From positions 1 through 8,656 of the forward strand of contig CALMDI010000150.1 of NCBI GenBank assembly GCA_937864975.1: 8,656 nucleotides of DNA, written 5' to 3'. Of this stretch, positions 1 through 6,157 are shown in pieces. The notes under the pieces were generated by a model. That model did no database searches and was not told the origin of the DNA. It saw nothing but the letters and a program-made list of their open reading frames with translations. This DNA is from an uncultured Chloroflexota bacterium. GTDB lineage: Bacteria > Chloroflexota > Anaerolineae > Aggregatilineales > Phototrophicaceae. The translations under genes and the position numbers were made by a program. Each line of letters opens with the position of its first letter. The stretch's first letter is position 1.

Positions 1-581
<581 letters not shown>

Positions 582-586
582 GTGAA

Positions 587-592
587 CCCCTC
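587..592 (-). promoter_or_regulatory. Ribosome binding site of tsf
   Basis: The minus strand reads GAGGGG followed by TTCAC and the ATG, a strong Shine-Dalgarno sequence at normal spacing. It fixes the tsf start. Confidence 0.75.
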
Positions 593-621
593 TGTCTAGA
601 AAATGTGTGGTGGTGTACGGA

Positions 622-663
622 CTGACAGGACGGCAGCCCACGGGTGGGCCGCCATCCTGTCAG
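622..663 (-). terminator. Long stem-loop in the rpsB-tsf spacer (attenuator, terminator or processing site)
   Basis: Bases 622-634 pair with 651-663 as a 13-bp stem with one mismatch (a G-U wobble in the minus-strand RNA). A one-base internal loop (635/650) and an inner 5-bp stem GCCCA/TGGGC with a four-base loop follow. No T-tract comes after it in the minus-strand direction, so it is not a classical intrinsic terminator. A partial terminator or an RNase processing/stabilising hairpin between rpsB and tsf is as likely. The structure is seen directly; its role is inferred. Confidence 0.5.
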
Positions 664-668
664 CAGCT

Positions 669-690
669 CCGGCGCTGCAGGCAGCGCCGG
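669..690 (-). terminator. Perfect GC-rich hairpin just after rpsB
   Basis: CCGGCGCTGC and GCAGCGCCGG form a perfect inverted repeat around AG, realistically a 9-bp stem with a four-base loop. It begins 20 nt after the rpsB stop and is the first of two tandem hairpins before tsf. In the minus-strand direction it is preceded by a short T run (TTTT, 691-694) and followed by no U-tract. U-tract-free terminators have been proposed in high-GC Actinobacteria, so a partial terminator or mRNA 3'-end stabiliser is possible. Confidence 0.5.
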
Positions 691-710
691 AAAATCCGGA
701 TGTACTTGTG

Positions 711-1304
711 TTACTTGGCGTCTTCGGCGGGAGCCTCGGCAGCGGCCGGAGCTTCCTCGGCAGCCGGAGCAGCAGCCTCTTCAGCGGCCGGAGCAGCAGC
801 TTCTTCAGCCTTGCTGCCTTCGAGGAGCTCGCGCTCCCACTCGGCCAGCGGCTCTTCCGGAGCTTCAGTAGCGCCCGTGCCACGGCTGTTGCGCGCGATG
901 AGGCCTTCGGCAACGGCGTCTGCAACAACGCGGGTGAGGAGGTTCACGGAGCGGATGGCGTCGTCGTTGCCCGGGATCGGGAAGTCGACTTCGTCGGGAT
1001 CGCAGTTGGTGTCCAGGATGGCAACAACGGGGATGTTCAGCTTCTTGGCCTCGTCAACGGCGAGGTGTTCCTTCTTGGTGTCCACGATCCAGAGCACGGA
1101 CGGTGCCTTGGTCAGGTTGCGGATACCGCCGAGGTTGGACTCCAGCTTGGTGAGTTCGCGCTTGAGGAGCAGCAGCTCCTTCTTGGTGTACGCGGAACCG
1201 GCAACGTCGTCGAAGTCGATCTCTTCGAGTTCCTTCATGCGCTGGATGCGCTTGGCGACCGTCTGGAAGTTGGTCAGCATACCGCCGAGCCAACGCTGGT
1301 TGAC
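711..1304 (-). CDS. rpsB: 30S ribosomal protein S2, C-terminal ~197 residues; N-terminus lost at a junction
   Basis: S2 binds the head/body interface of the 30S ribosomal subunit. The recognisable protein starts at VNQRWLGGMLTNFQ, the invariant S2 core segment normally found about 90-100 residues in. It continues through the conserved stretch with LWIVDTKKEHLA, IPVVAILDTNCDPDEVDFPIPGNDDA-type residues and LAEWERELLEG, and ends in a low-complexity Ala/Glu/Pro tail typical of actinobacterial S2. The stop is the complement of 711-713. Upstream of the V codon (1302-1304) the expected Pro-Tyr is absent and the frame reads unrelated residues, so the first third of the gene is missing. An ATG at 1278-1280 is internal (the M of GGMLTNF) and should not be taken as the start. 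The loss coincides with the start of a foreign sirtuin fragment, so the gene is cut by a junction and is not naturally short. Confidence 0.95.
   Translation of the reverse strand, partial: VNQRWLGGMLTNFQTVAKRIQRMKELEEIDFDDVAGSAYTKKELLLLKRELTKLESNLGGIRNLTKAPSVLWIVDTKKEHLAVDEAKKLNIPVVAILDTNCDPDEVDFPIPGNDDAIRSVNLLTRVVADAVAEGLIARNSRGTGATEAPEEPLAEWERELLEGSKAEEAAAPAAEEAAAPAAEEAPAAAEAPAEDAK
764..811. repeat. Two tandem 24-bp units in the S2 tail
   Basis: Bases 764-787 and 788-811 are near-identical 24-bp units starting CCGGAGCAGCAGC, with about 3 differences. They encode two 8-residue AAEEAAAP-type repeats in the acidic C-terminal tail of S2. This looks like slippage in a low-complexity tail and has no expected effect on the ribosome-binding core. 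Confidence 0.7.
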
Positions 1305-1310
1305 GTCACA
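1304..1310. other. Probable chimeric junction between two genomes
   Basis: Left of this point the minus strand encodes S2 of actinobacterial type. Right of it the plus strand encodes a sirtuin C-terminal half. Both genes lose their 5' portions at the same place. S2 matches until the V codon at 1302-1304; the next codon should be Tyr, but the strand reads GAC. No transposon ends, tRNA or repeat surround the join. Assembly or read chimerism, or contamination, is the simplest explanation. Confidence 0.8.
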
Positions 1311-1649
1311 ACCCTCGAAAATGGGGAGAGCCGCCCACCCCGCTGTCCCTACTGCGGTCAGTTCGTGCGCCCGGACGTGGTCTGGTTTGGCGAACTGCTG
1401 CCGTCCGACATGCTGACGGCGGCGAGCCAGGCTATCGCGCAGACCGATTTGATGCTCGTGGTGGGCACGTCCGGCGTGGTCACGCCCGCCGCCGACATGC
1501 CCTTCGCCGCTAAACGGAACGGCGCGCGTATTCTGGAAGTGAATCCGTACCCCAGTGAGATTACGCGCATCGCGGACATCTGGCTGGAAGCGCCGTCCGG
1601 GGAAGCGCTGCCGCGCGTGCTGGAAGCGATGGAGGGGATGCGCCGTTAA
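1308..1649 (+). CDS. Sir2-family NAD-dependent protein deacylase, C-terminal ~113 residues only
   Basis: Sirtuins remove acetyl or other acyl groups from protein lysines using NAD+, giving nicotinamide and O-acyl-ADP-ribose. The fragment begins near the second zinc-ligand pair (CPYC, codons at 1344 and 1353). It then has RPDVVWFGE, the LVVGTSGVV motif that contacts the NAD ribose, PAADMPFAAK and ILEVNPYP, ending with a typical sirtuin tail. Full bacterial sirtuins are about 240-250 aa. The Rossmann GAGxS start, the catalytic His and the first Cys pair are missing because of the junction at ~1304-1310. No start codon can be assigned. An open frame continues leftward to 603, but there it is antisense to rpsB and not real coding sequence. 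Its TAA overlaps the stop of the convergent kinase gene within TTAA. Class (CobB-like or other) cannot be decided without the N-terminal half. Confidence 0.88.
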   Translation, partial: TTLENGESRPPRCPYCGQFVRPDVVWFGELLPSDMLTAASQAIAQTDLMLVVGTSGVVTPAADMPFAAKRNGARILEVNPYPSEITRIADIWLEAPSGEALPRVLEAMEGMRR

Positions 1650-2770
1650 GCGGGTTCTGTCTCGACGTGGGTTGCGAGACGCATTTCAATCCAGAAGCAG
1701 GAGCCACCGCCCGACGCCGCGTCCACGCCGACCTGCCCGCCCTGTAACTGAACCAAGTTCTTGACGATCCACAGCCCCAAGCCGGTGCTGCTCTCGCCAC
1801 CGGTCGGGCGCGTGCTGAGCTTGCCGAACTGCGTAAACAGCCGGTCGCGCTCGTCGGATGGAATGCCGGGTCCCTGATCGCTCACGCAGATACGCACGCG
1901 GTCGCTGCCCACATCGGTGGTGATGGCGATGACGCTGTCCTGAGGACTGTATTTGACCGCGTTACTGATGAGGTTATCCAGCGCCTGCGCCATGCGTGTA
2001 TGATCGGCTTGAATCCAGGCGTTCGTACCCTCAACCTCGAACGCCAGTCCCTTATTCTCGGCGCTCAACTGATACTGTTCCACGATAGTCGCGATCAAAT
2101 TACGCACCGATACGTCCGTGATCTTGACGTCCACGCGCCCGCTTTCGAGCGCGGCGATTTCCAGAAAGTCGTGGATGACGCTTGCCATCTGATCGACGGC
2201 GGTATCGAGCATGTCGAGAAAGTGAACGGCGCCGTCGTTGTCCTGCAACGACTCGCGGAGCAGGTGGCGAATCAAGCTGATGTTGCCCAGCGGCGATTTG
2301 AGGTCGTGCGAAGCGATGCGGAAGAAGCGGTCTTTCATTTCCTGCGCCGCCTGAAGCTCGCCAATCGTATTTTTGCGCTCGTCCTGCAGGCGCTTGAGCG
2401 TGACCTGCGTCTGTACGCGCGCCATCAAAACGTCGGTCTGGATCGGCTTGGGGAGATAATCATTCGCGCCCATCTGCAAGCCGCGCACCACGTCGCGCGT
2501 ATCCGAGAGGGCGGAAATCAGAATCACCGGAAGATCCGCCGTTCGGGGATTGCCGCGAATGTGCTGCAGCGTGTCCAGCCCACTCATGCGCGGCATCATG
2601 ATATCCAGCAGGACGAGGTCGAAGGGGGCTTGCGCGAGCATATCCAGCGCATCCTGCCCGCCGGTCACGCTGATCACCCGATAGCTCCCGGTGAAGATGC
2701 GCTCCAACAGCGCGAGATTCGCGCGCTCGTCATCCACCAGCAGGAGCAAAGGGGCGCTGTCGTCGGTCAT
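1646..2770 (-). CDS. Histidine kinase with N-terminal receiver domain (REC-HisKA-HATPase_c), 374 aa
   Basis: A cytoplasmic two-component protein with no membrane segment. The receiver domain (about 8-125) has the acidic pair D13/D14, phosphoacceptor D56 in LVLLDIMMP, switch S86 and K108 in YLPKP. A short helical linker (125-148) leads to HisKA with phosphoacceptor H155 in SHDLKSP. The HATPase_c domain (about 250-365) has the N box N270 in NLISNAVKYSP, the G1 box DQGPGIP (298-304) and the G2 box TGLGL (329-333). All key residues are present. Putting the receiver before the kinase is typical of kinases fed by an upstream phosphodonor, with REC phosphorylation controlling kinase output. No partner response regulator is in the window. 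The ATG (complement of 2768-2770) has GAGGAA just upstream. It is divergent from the propeller gene and convergent with the sirtuin fragment. The family call is firm; the signal is unknown. Confidence 0.95.
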   Translation of the reverse strand: MTDDSAPLLLLVDDERANLALLERIFTGSYRVISVTGGQDALDMLAQAPFDLVLLDIMMPRMSGLDTLQHIRGNPRTADLPVILISALSDTRDVVRGLQMGANDYLPKPIQTDVLMARVQTQVTLKRLQDERKNTIGELQAAQEMKDRFFRIASHDLKSPLGNISLIRHLLRESLQDNDGAVHFLDMLDTAVDQMASVIHDFLEIAALESGRVDVKITDVSVRNLIATIVEQYQLSAENKGLAFEVEGTNAWIQADHTRMAQALDNLISNAVKYSPQDSVIAITTDVGSDRVRICVSDQGPGIPSDERDRLFTQFGKLSTRPTGGESSTGLGLWIVKNLVQLQGGQVGVDAASGGGSCFWIEMRLATHVETEPA

Positions 2771-2774
2771 GCGA

Positions 2775-2780
2775 TTCCTC
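2775..2780 (-). promoter_or_regulatory. Ribosome binding site of the REC-histidine kinase
   Basis: The minus strand reads GAGGAA, then four bases (TCGC), then ATG. It supports the start at 2770. Confidence 0.65.
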
Positions 2781-2845
2781 GAAGCACTTCAGCCGCACGC
2801 GGAAAACTCGATCCACAACGCGCCATCGGACGCGCGCCTGACCCT

Positions 2846-2851
2846 ACGGTA
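2846..2851 (-). promoter_or_regulatory. Possible -10 of the REC-histidine kinase promoter
   Basis: The minus strand reads TGTTACCGT, an extended -10 form (TG-n-TACCGT) that mirrors TGTTACAAT of the divergent gene. It would start transcription about 70 nt before the ATG. No clear -35 is visible, so this is tentative. Confidence 0.3.
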
Positions 2852-2892
2852 ACACAAAACCGGCGGGCGAATCGAAAAGGTTTTTCTGTTAC
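2849..2892. repeat. 11-bp inverted repeat covering both divergent -10 elements
   Basis: Arm 2849-2859 (GTAACACAAAA) and arm 2882-2892 (TTTTCTGTTAC) are reverse complements at 10 of 11 positions. Arm centres are 33 bp apart, about three helical turns, with a 22-bp spacer. Each arm overlaps the predicted -10 of one of the two divergent genes. The rest of the 165-bp intergenic stretch (2771-2935) shows no gene. It could be an operator, or a by-product of two similar promoter elements facing apart. Confidence 0.45.
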
Positions 2893-2895
2893 AAT
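2887..2895 (+). promoter_or_regulatory. Extended -10 promoter element of the propeller gene
   Basis: TGTTACAAT matches an extended -10 (TG-n-TACAAT) with no recognisable -35, and lies 40 nt before the ATG at 2936. The 11-mer TACAATTTCAA (2890-2900) recurs exactly at the promoter of the endonuclease III-like gene. Confidence 0.5.
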
Positions 2896-2935
2896 TTCAA
2901 GCCTGCCGCCGCTGCAAGGCATTTTTTTGAAACCG

Positions 2936-4009
2936 ATGAAAAACATCGTTCTTTTCCTTGTGCTGAGCCTGTGGCTTGCCGGTCTTGTCTCCGCACAGGA
3001 GACGACAGAACAGCCCCCGCATCAGGCGTTCGTCCAGCGCGACATCGACAGCGCCGGACAGGATCGCCTGATCTTTGTCGATACCACGACGGGCGATCAG
3101 ACGCCGCTTTCGGTGACGGGCGAACGCTATACGATCATCGACGGCGGCGTTCTCTTTTTAGATACGAGTGTGAACCGGGTAAAAGTTGCAAAACCCGACG
3201 GCACGGTGACTGACTACCCGTTCATCCAGCCAACGTTCAGCACGCGGCGGGTCGATTGGGTTGTCTCCGACGATGGCAAGCAGATCGCGTGGACATTGAC
3301 GGACGGCTCCGCGAACGCCCTCACCACAACCACCACGGTCGCCAACCTCGATGGAAGCAGCGCGCGCGAGGTGCTTGTGGATGGACCGCGCGAGGGGATT
3401 CGGGCGATGCCGGTCGCGCTCGCGCCCGATGGCGTCACGCTTTACATGGATTACCAGCCCGACGTGATCGGCAGCCTGACCCCGTTTCAGCAGTATGCCG
3501 GATTATTCTCGGTTGACGTAGCAACGGGAAACGTGCAAGCGCTGCCGGACGAGCCGGGGTGTTTTTGCGGCGCGGGGATTGGCAGCGGTTACGCGGTGCG
3601 TCTCGCGGTCAATGCCGCGCTGAGCGGCTTCGACGTGCGTGTCACGAACCTGGCGTCCGGCAGCGCGGTGACCATTCCATCGCTGAATCTCGTCGGCTTC
3701 ACGCAGGCGGGGGACGTGTTGATCGCGCCCGACGGCACGCGCGCGGTTTACGCGCTGGCGCAGGTTCAGAACTTCGGCGCGACGAACCAGTCGGTGCGGA
3801 CGGTGTTCGTAGTCGTCGATCTGATTACCCACACGCAGCGCGCGCTGACCGATCCGATCACGACGTTCGTGCATCCGGTGGCGTGGACGGAAGACAACAG
3901 CGCGATTCTATTCACAAGTCCGTCACTGGACGGAACGTGGAAAGTGAGCCTGAGCGACGGGAGGCTGGTCAAGGTCGCCAGCGCGACGTACGTAGGACGG
4001 GTTCATTAA
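2936..4009 (+). CDS. Secreted beta-propeller (WD40/TolB-like) protein, 357 aa, function unknown
   Basis: The N-terminus MKNIVLFLVLSLWLAGLVSA is a clear Sec signal peptide: one Lys, a hydrophobic core, and predicted signal-peptidase I cleavage after A20. It lacks a lipobox Cys, so a soluble exported protein is expected. The mature part has repeated propeller-blade strands with the form 'hydrophobic-x-W/L-x-x-D-G-x-x-hydrophobic': around 107-122 (VDWVVSDDGKQIAW), 158-173 (ALAPDGVTLYMDY), 262-274 (IAPDGTRAVYAL) and 312-328 (VAWTEDNSAILFT). C209 and C211 form an unusual Cys-Phe-Cys pair that could bind metal or form a disulfide. No catalytic motif is recognised. The reading frame is open upstream to 2000, but that part is antisense to the kinase. 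The ATG at 2936 is chosen because it begins the signal peptide; there is no good Shine-Dalgarno. Divergent from the REC-kinase; its TAA overlaps the antiporter stop. Binding or scaffold roles are possible; no function is assigned. Confidence 0.85.
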   Translation: MKNIVLFLVLSLWLAGLVSAQETTEQPPHQAFVQRDIDSAGQDRLIFVDTTTGDQTPLSVTGERYTIIDGGVLFLDTSVNRVKVAKPDGTVTDYPFIQPTFSTRRVDWVVSDDGKQIAWTLTDGSANALTTTTTVANLDGSSAREVLVDGPREGIRAMPVALAPDGVTLYMDYQPDVIGSLTPFQQYAGLFSVDVATGNVQALPDEPGCFCGAGIGSGYAVRLAVNAALSGFDVRVTNLASGSAVTIPSLNLVGFTQAGDVLIAPDGTRAVYALAQVQNFGATNQSVRTVFVVVDLITHTQRALTDPITTFVHPVAWTEDNSAILFTSPSLDGTWKVSLSDGRLVKVASATYVGRVH

Positions 4010-6000
4010 GGGGACGGCTCCCCGTAGGTCGCCGGATAATGGATGACCAGCAGGGACGCGGTGGTTTGTGCCGCGAGCTGCTCCGGCAGGGTGCCCAGGC
4101 TCGACTGGAACCGCTGGCGCGTGCCCGTCGTGCTCAACAGCACCAGGTCTTGCGTATCCACCCGCGCCATAATTTCCGCCGTCGGGTTTGCGTCGAGCTT
4201 GTGGACTTCATACGGGTGCTCAATTTTCAGGCTTTTGAGTTCGTCGCAAATCCTCTCGTAGTAGGCGGCATCCACCAGCACAACCAGCGGCGCGTTGAGC
4301 GCATCGGCAATCGTCATCGCTGCTTCCGCCATCTCGTCCAGAAAGTCGAATGCCGTGCTGTCGGCGGTGACGACCATAATCACTTCTGCCAGCCCGATCA
4401 ACGATGTGCCGATCCGCGCCACCATGGCGGGAAGGCGCGCGTTCCAGAGGACTTCGTCGAGCACCGTCCCGAAGACGCTGCCGCGAAACATGGCTTTGCC
4501 GCGCCAGCCCAGCACAATTAAAGAGGCGTTTTGCTCAATCGCGCTGTGCAGGATACCGCGAGCCACGGAGGTGTCGACGCGACGCAGGGGTTGAATCCTG
4601 GTGTCGGCATCCTTAAAAACCTCGGCGTCCATGAGGCGCTGCTGGTCAGCAAACCCGACGATTTGCCCCTGGGTGTCGAGCGCGATGTGCAGCGGCATCA
4701 GAGTGCCGCCTTTTTCGCGCGTCAGAATGCCCGCCAGCCGGATCAACCCTTCCTGCGTGCCGGGATTGCTCACCGGCACGAGGACGCGCTCAAACAGATG
4801 GTCGTGCCTCAGCGTGGGCGCGGGCGGCGTCAGCCTCCGCGCGAAGCGCTGCACGATCAGCGGAGACGTGACGGACGTGGCGAGGATCATCAACATCGTC
4901 CCGCTGAACACGCTGGCGGGAAACAGCGCCATCTCGACGCCCACCAGCACCGTCGGCAGGGTGACCGCCGCCTGACACTGGGATAGCCCGAACATCGTCA
5001 TCATTTCGTCGCGCGAATAGTGAAAAATGCGCGCGGTGATGTAGGCGGCGAGAAATTTAGCGACGTAAGCGATCACGGTTAAGCCAATGCCGATGGTGAG
5101 CGCGTCGCCTTCTCCGATAAACGCCGCCGGATCGGTAATCATGCCGCTGTAGATGAGGAACGCCGGGATGAACAGCGCCTCGCCCAGAAACAGGACGCGG
5201 TACGTCACCTGGCTGTGGCGCGGCAGCGTCGAATTGACCGCCAAGCCTGCCAGAAATGCGCCGACCACGGCGTGCATTCCAATCGCCTCCGCCACCAGCG
5301 CCGTGACGAAGAGCGCGACGAGGACAAACTGGAACTCGATGCTGTGCCCGTGAAAGCGGCGAAAGAAAAACCTGCCGAGCCTCGGCAGTCCCAGCAGGAC
5401 GAGCGCGGCAAACCCGATCACCAGCGCGACCAGTGTGGCAACCTGCCCGACCGATCCGCCGCCCTCGCCGCTGATCCCCGTGACGATTGCCAGCACCAGA
5501 AATGCCGAAACGTCCGTGAAGACCGTCGCGCCGACGGTCACGGCAACCGTTTCGTTCAGGACGACACCAGAGCGCGTCAGAATGGGAAATGCCAGCAGCG
5601 TGTGCGAGGAGAGGGCTGATCCCAGCAGGATCGCGCCCAGCCAGCTAAAGCCAAGCACGCGCCCGAAAATCGTCCCGGCGACCAGCGGAATGAAGAAGGT
5701 CAGCAAGCCAAAGACAATCGACCTGTTACGGACGCGGTTGAACTGTCCGAGGTCGATTTCCAAGCCCGCGTTGAACATCAGATAGATCAGACCGACGGTC
5801 GCGAACAGGAGAATGATGCCGGCATTGGGCAGCAGCCTGAAGCCGTAGGGACCGATCAGGATGCCGCCGACGATCAAGCCGATGATGCCCGGCAGCCGAA
5901 CCCGTTCCGACAGCAGCGGCGCGATCAGGATGACCGCCATGATCGTGAGGAAGATGGGAAGGGGTTCGTGAAGCAGGGCTTCTTCCGGTCTACCCGGCAT
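4006..6000 (-). CDS. CPA2-type cation:proton antiporter with two C-terminal Usp domains, 664 aa
   Basis: An inner-membrane monovalent cation/H+ exchanger (Na+/H+ or K+/H+ exchanger family). About 12-13 hydrophobic segments span residues 14-385. The ion-binding region reads GATVFTDVSAFLVL, giving T162-D163 where many family members have Asp-Asp, Asn-Asp or Gln-Asp. K315 in YVAKFLAA sits where the family often carries a functional Lys or Arg in a late helix. After a linker (386-402), a first Usp-like domain (about 402-530) carries the nucleotide-binding pattern G498-x2-G501-x9-G511-T512. A second (about 537-656) keeps G626-x9-G636-T637 but has S623 in place of the first Gly. Usp tails occur in place of the TrkA-N domain of KefB/C-like transporters and probably gate transport by nucleotide binding. 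The ATG has AAGGAAG 5 nt upstream and a good promoter. Ion specificity cannot be told from the sequence. Confidence 0.93.
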   Translation of the reverse strand: MPGRPEEALLHEPLPIFLTIMAVILIAPLLSERVRLPGIIGLIVGGILIGPYGFRLLPNAGIILLFATVGLIYLMFNAGLEIDLGQFNRVRNRSIVFGLLTFFIPLVAGTIFGRVLGFSWLGAILLGSALSSHTLLAFPILTRSGVVLNETVAVTVGATVFTDVSAFLVLAIVTGISGEGGGSVGQVATLVALVIGFAALVLLGLPRLGRFFFRRFHGHSIEFQFVLVALFVTALVAEAIGMHAVVGAFLAGLAVNSTLPRHSQVTYRVLFLGEALFIPAFLIYSGMITDPAAFIGEGDALTIGIGLTVIAYVAKFLAAYITARIFHYSRDEMMTMFGLSQCQAAVTLPTVLVGVEMALFPASVFSGTMLMILATSVTSPLIVQRFARRLTPPAPTLRHDHLFERVLVPVSNPGTQEGLIRLAGILTREKGGTLMPLHIALDTQGQIVGFADQQRLMDAEVFKDADTRIQPLRRVDTSVARGILHSAIEQNASLIVLGWRGKAMFRGSVFGTVLDEVLWNARLPAMVARIGTSLIGLAEVIMVVTADSTAFDFLDEMAEAAMTIADALNAPLVVLVDAAYYERICDELKSLKIEHPYEVHKLDANPTAEIMARVDTQDLVLLSTTGTRQRFQSSLGTLPEQLAAQTTASLLVIHYPATYGEPSP
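4010..4023 (+). repeat. Short hairpin at the convergent end of the propeller and antiporter genes
   Basis: GGGGA-CGGC-TCCCC forms a 5-bp stem immediately after the propeller stop, inside the last codons of the antiporter gene. No T-tract follows in either direction, so terminator function is doubtful. Confidence 0.25.
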
Positions 6001-6005
6001 GGCGA

Positions 6006-6012
6006 CTTCCTT
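6006..6012 (-). promoter_or_regulatory. Ribosome binding site of the antiporter
   Basis: The minus strand reads AAGGAAG, then TCGCC, then ATG. A strong site at normal spacing, it supports the start at 6000. Confidence 0.7.
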
Positions 6013-6036
6013 CCGGCGGCATCGGAGAATTATTTC

Positions 6037-6064
6037 ATTATAGCTTGCACGTAATGGAAGACAA
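6037..6064 (-). promoter_or_regulatory. Sigma-70-type promoter of the antiporter
   Basis: On the minus strand, -35 TTGTCT (6064-6059, 4 of 6 consensus) is 16 bp from a perfect -10 TATAAT (6042-6037). Transcription would start near 6030, giving a leader of about 30 nt that includes the ribosome site. It is the best promoter in the window. Confidence 0.6.
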
Positions 6065-6120
6065 CCGAACGAACTTTGTAAATTGACTCAGATTTTGCCC
6101 CAAGGCTTGAGAGGTTTTTG

Positions 6121-6150
6121 TTGCTTCTATATCGGAAGACTCTGTACAAT
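6121..6150 (+). promoter_or_regulatory. Promoter of the endonuclease III-like gene, possibly leaderless
   Basis: TTGCTT (6121-6126) and TACAAT (6145-6150) are 18 bp apart, and TG directly precedes the -10. The -10 ends only 7 nt before the ATG at 6158, so transcription would begin at or next to the start codon. No Shine-Dalgarno is visible before the ATG, which fits a leaderless mRNA. Confidence 0.45.
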
Positions 6151-6157
6151 TTCAACT

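Noticed and set aside
2000..2935. N-terminal extension of the propeller frame upstream of 2936
   Set aside because: It is antisense to the well-supported REC-kinase, and a clean signal peptide starts at 2936.
4010..4023. Hairpin as an intrinsic terminator for the propeller gene
   Set aside because: The stem is only 5 bp with no T-tract on either strand, and it lies in antiporter coding sequence.
3559..4521. Plus-strand open frame of 320 codons across the propeller-antiporter boundary
   Set aside because: It overlaps two genuine genes in other frames and has an Arg-rich composition typical of out-of-frame reading in GC-rich DNA.
6083..6157. Earlier TTG start for the endonuclease III-like gene
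   Set aside because: The added 25 residues do not resemble the family, and the region contains the predicted promoter.
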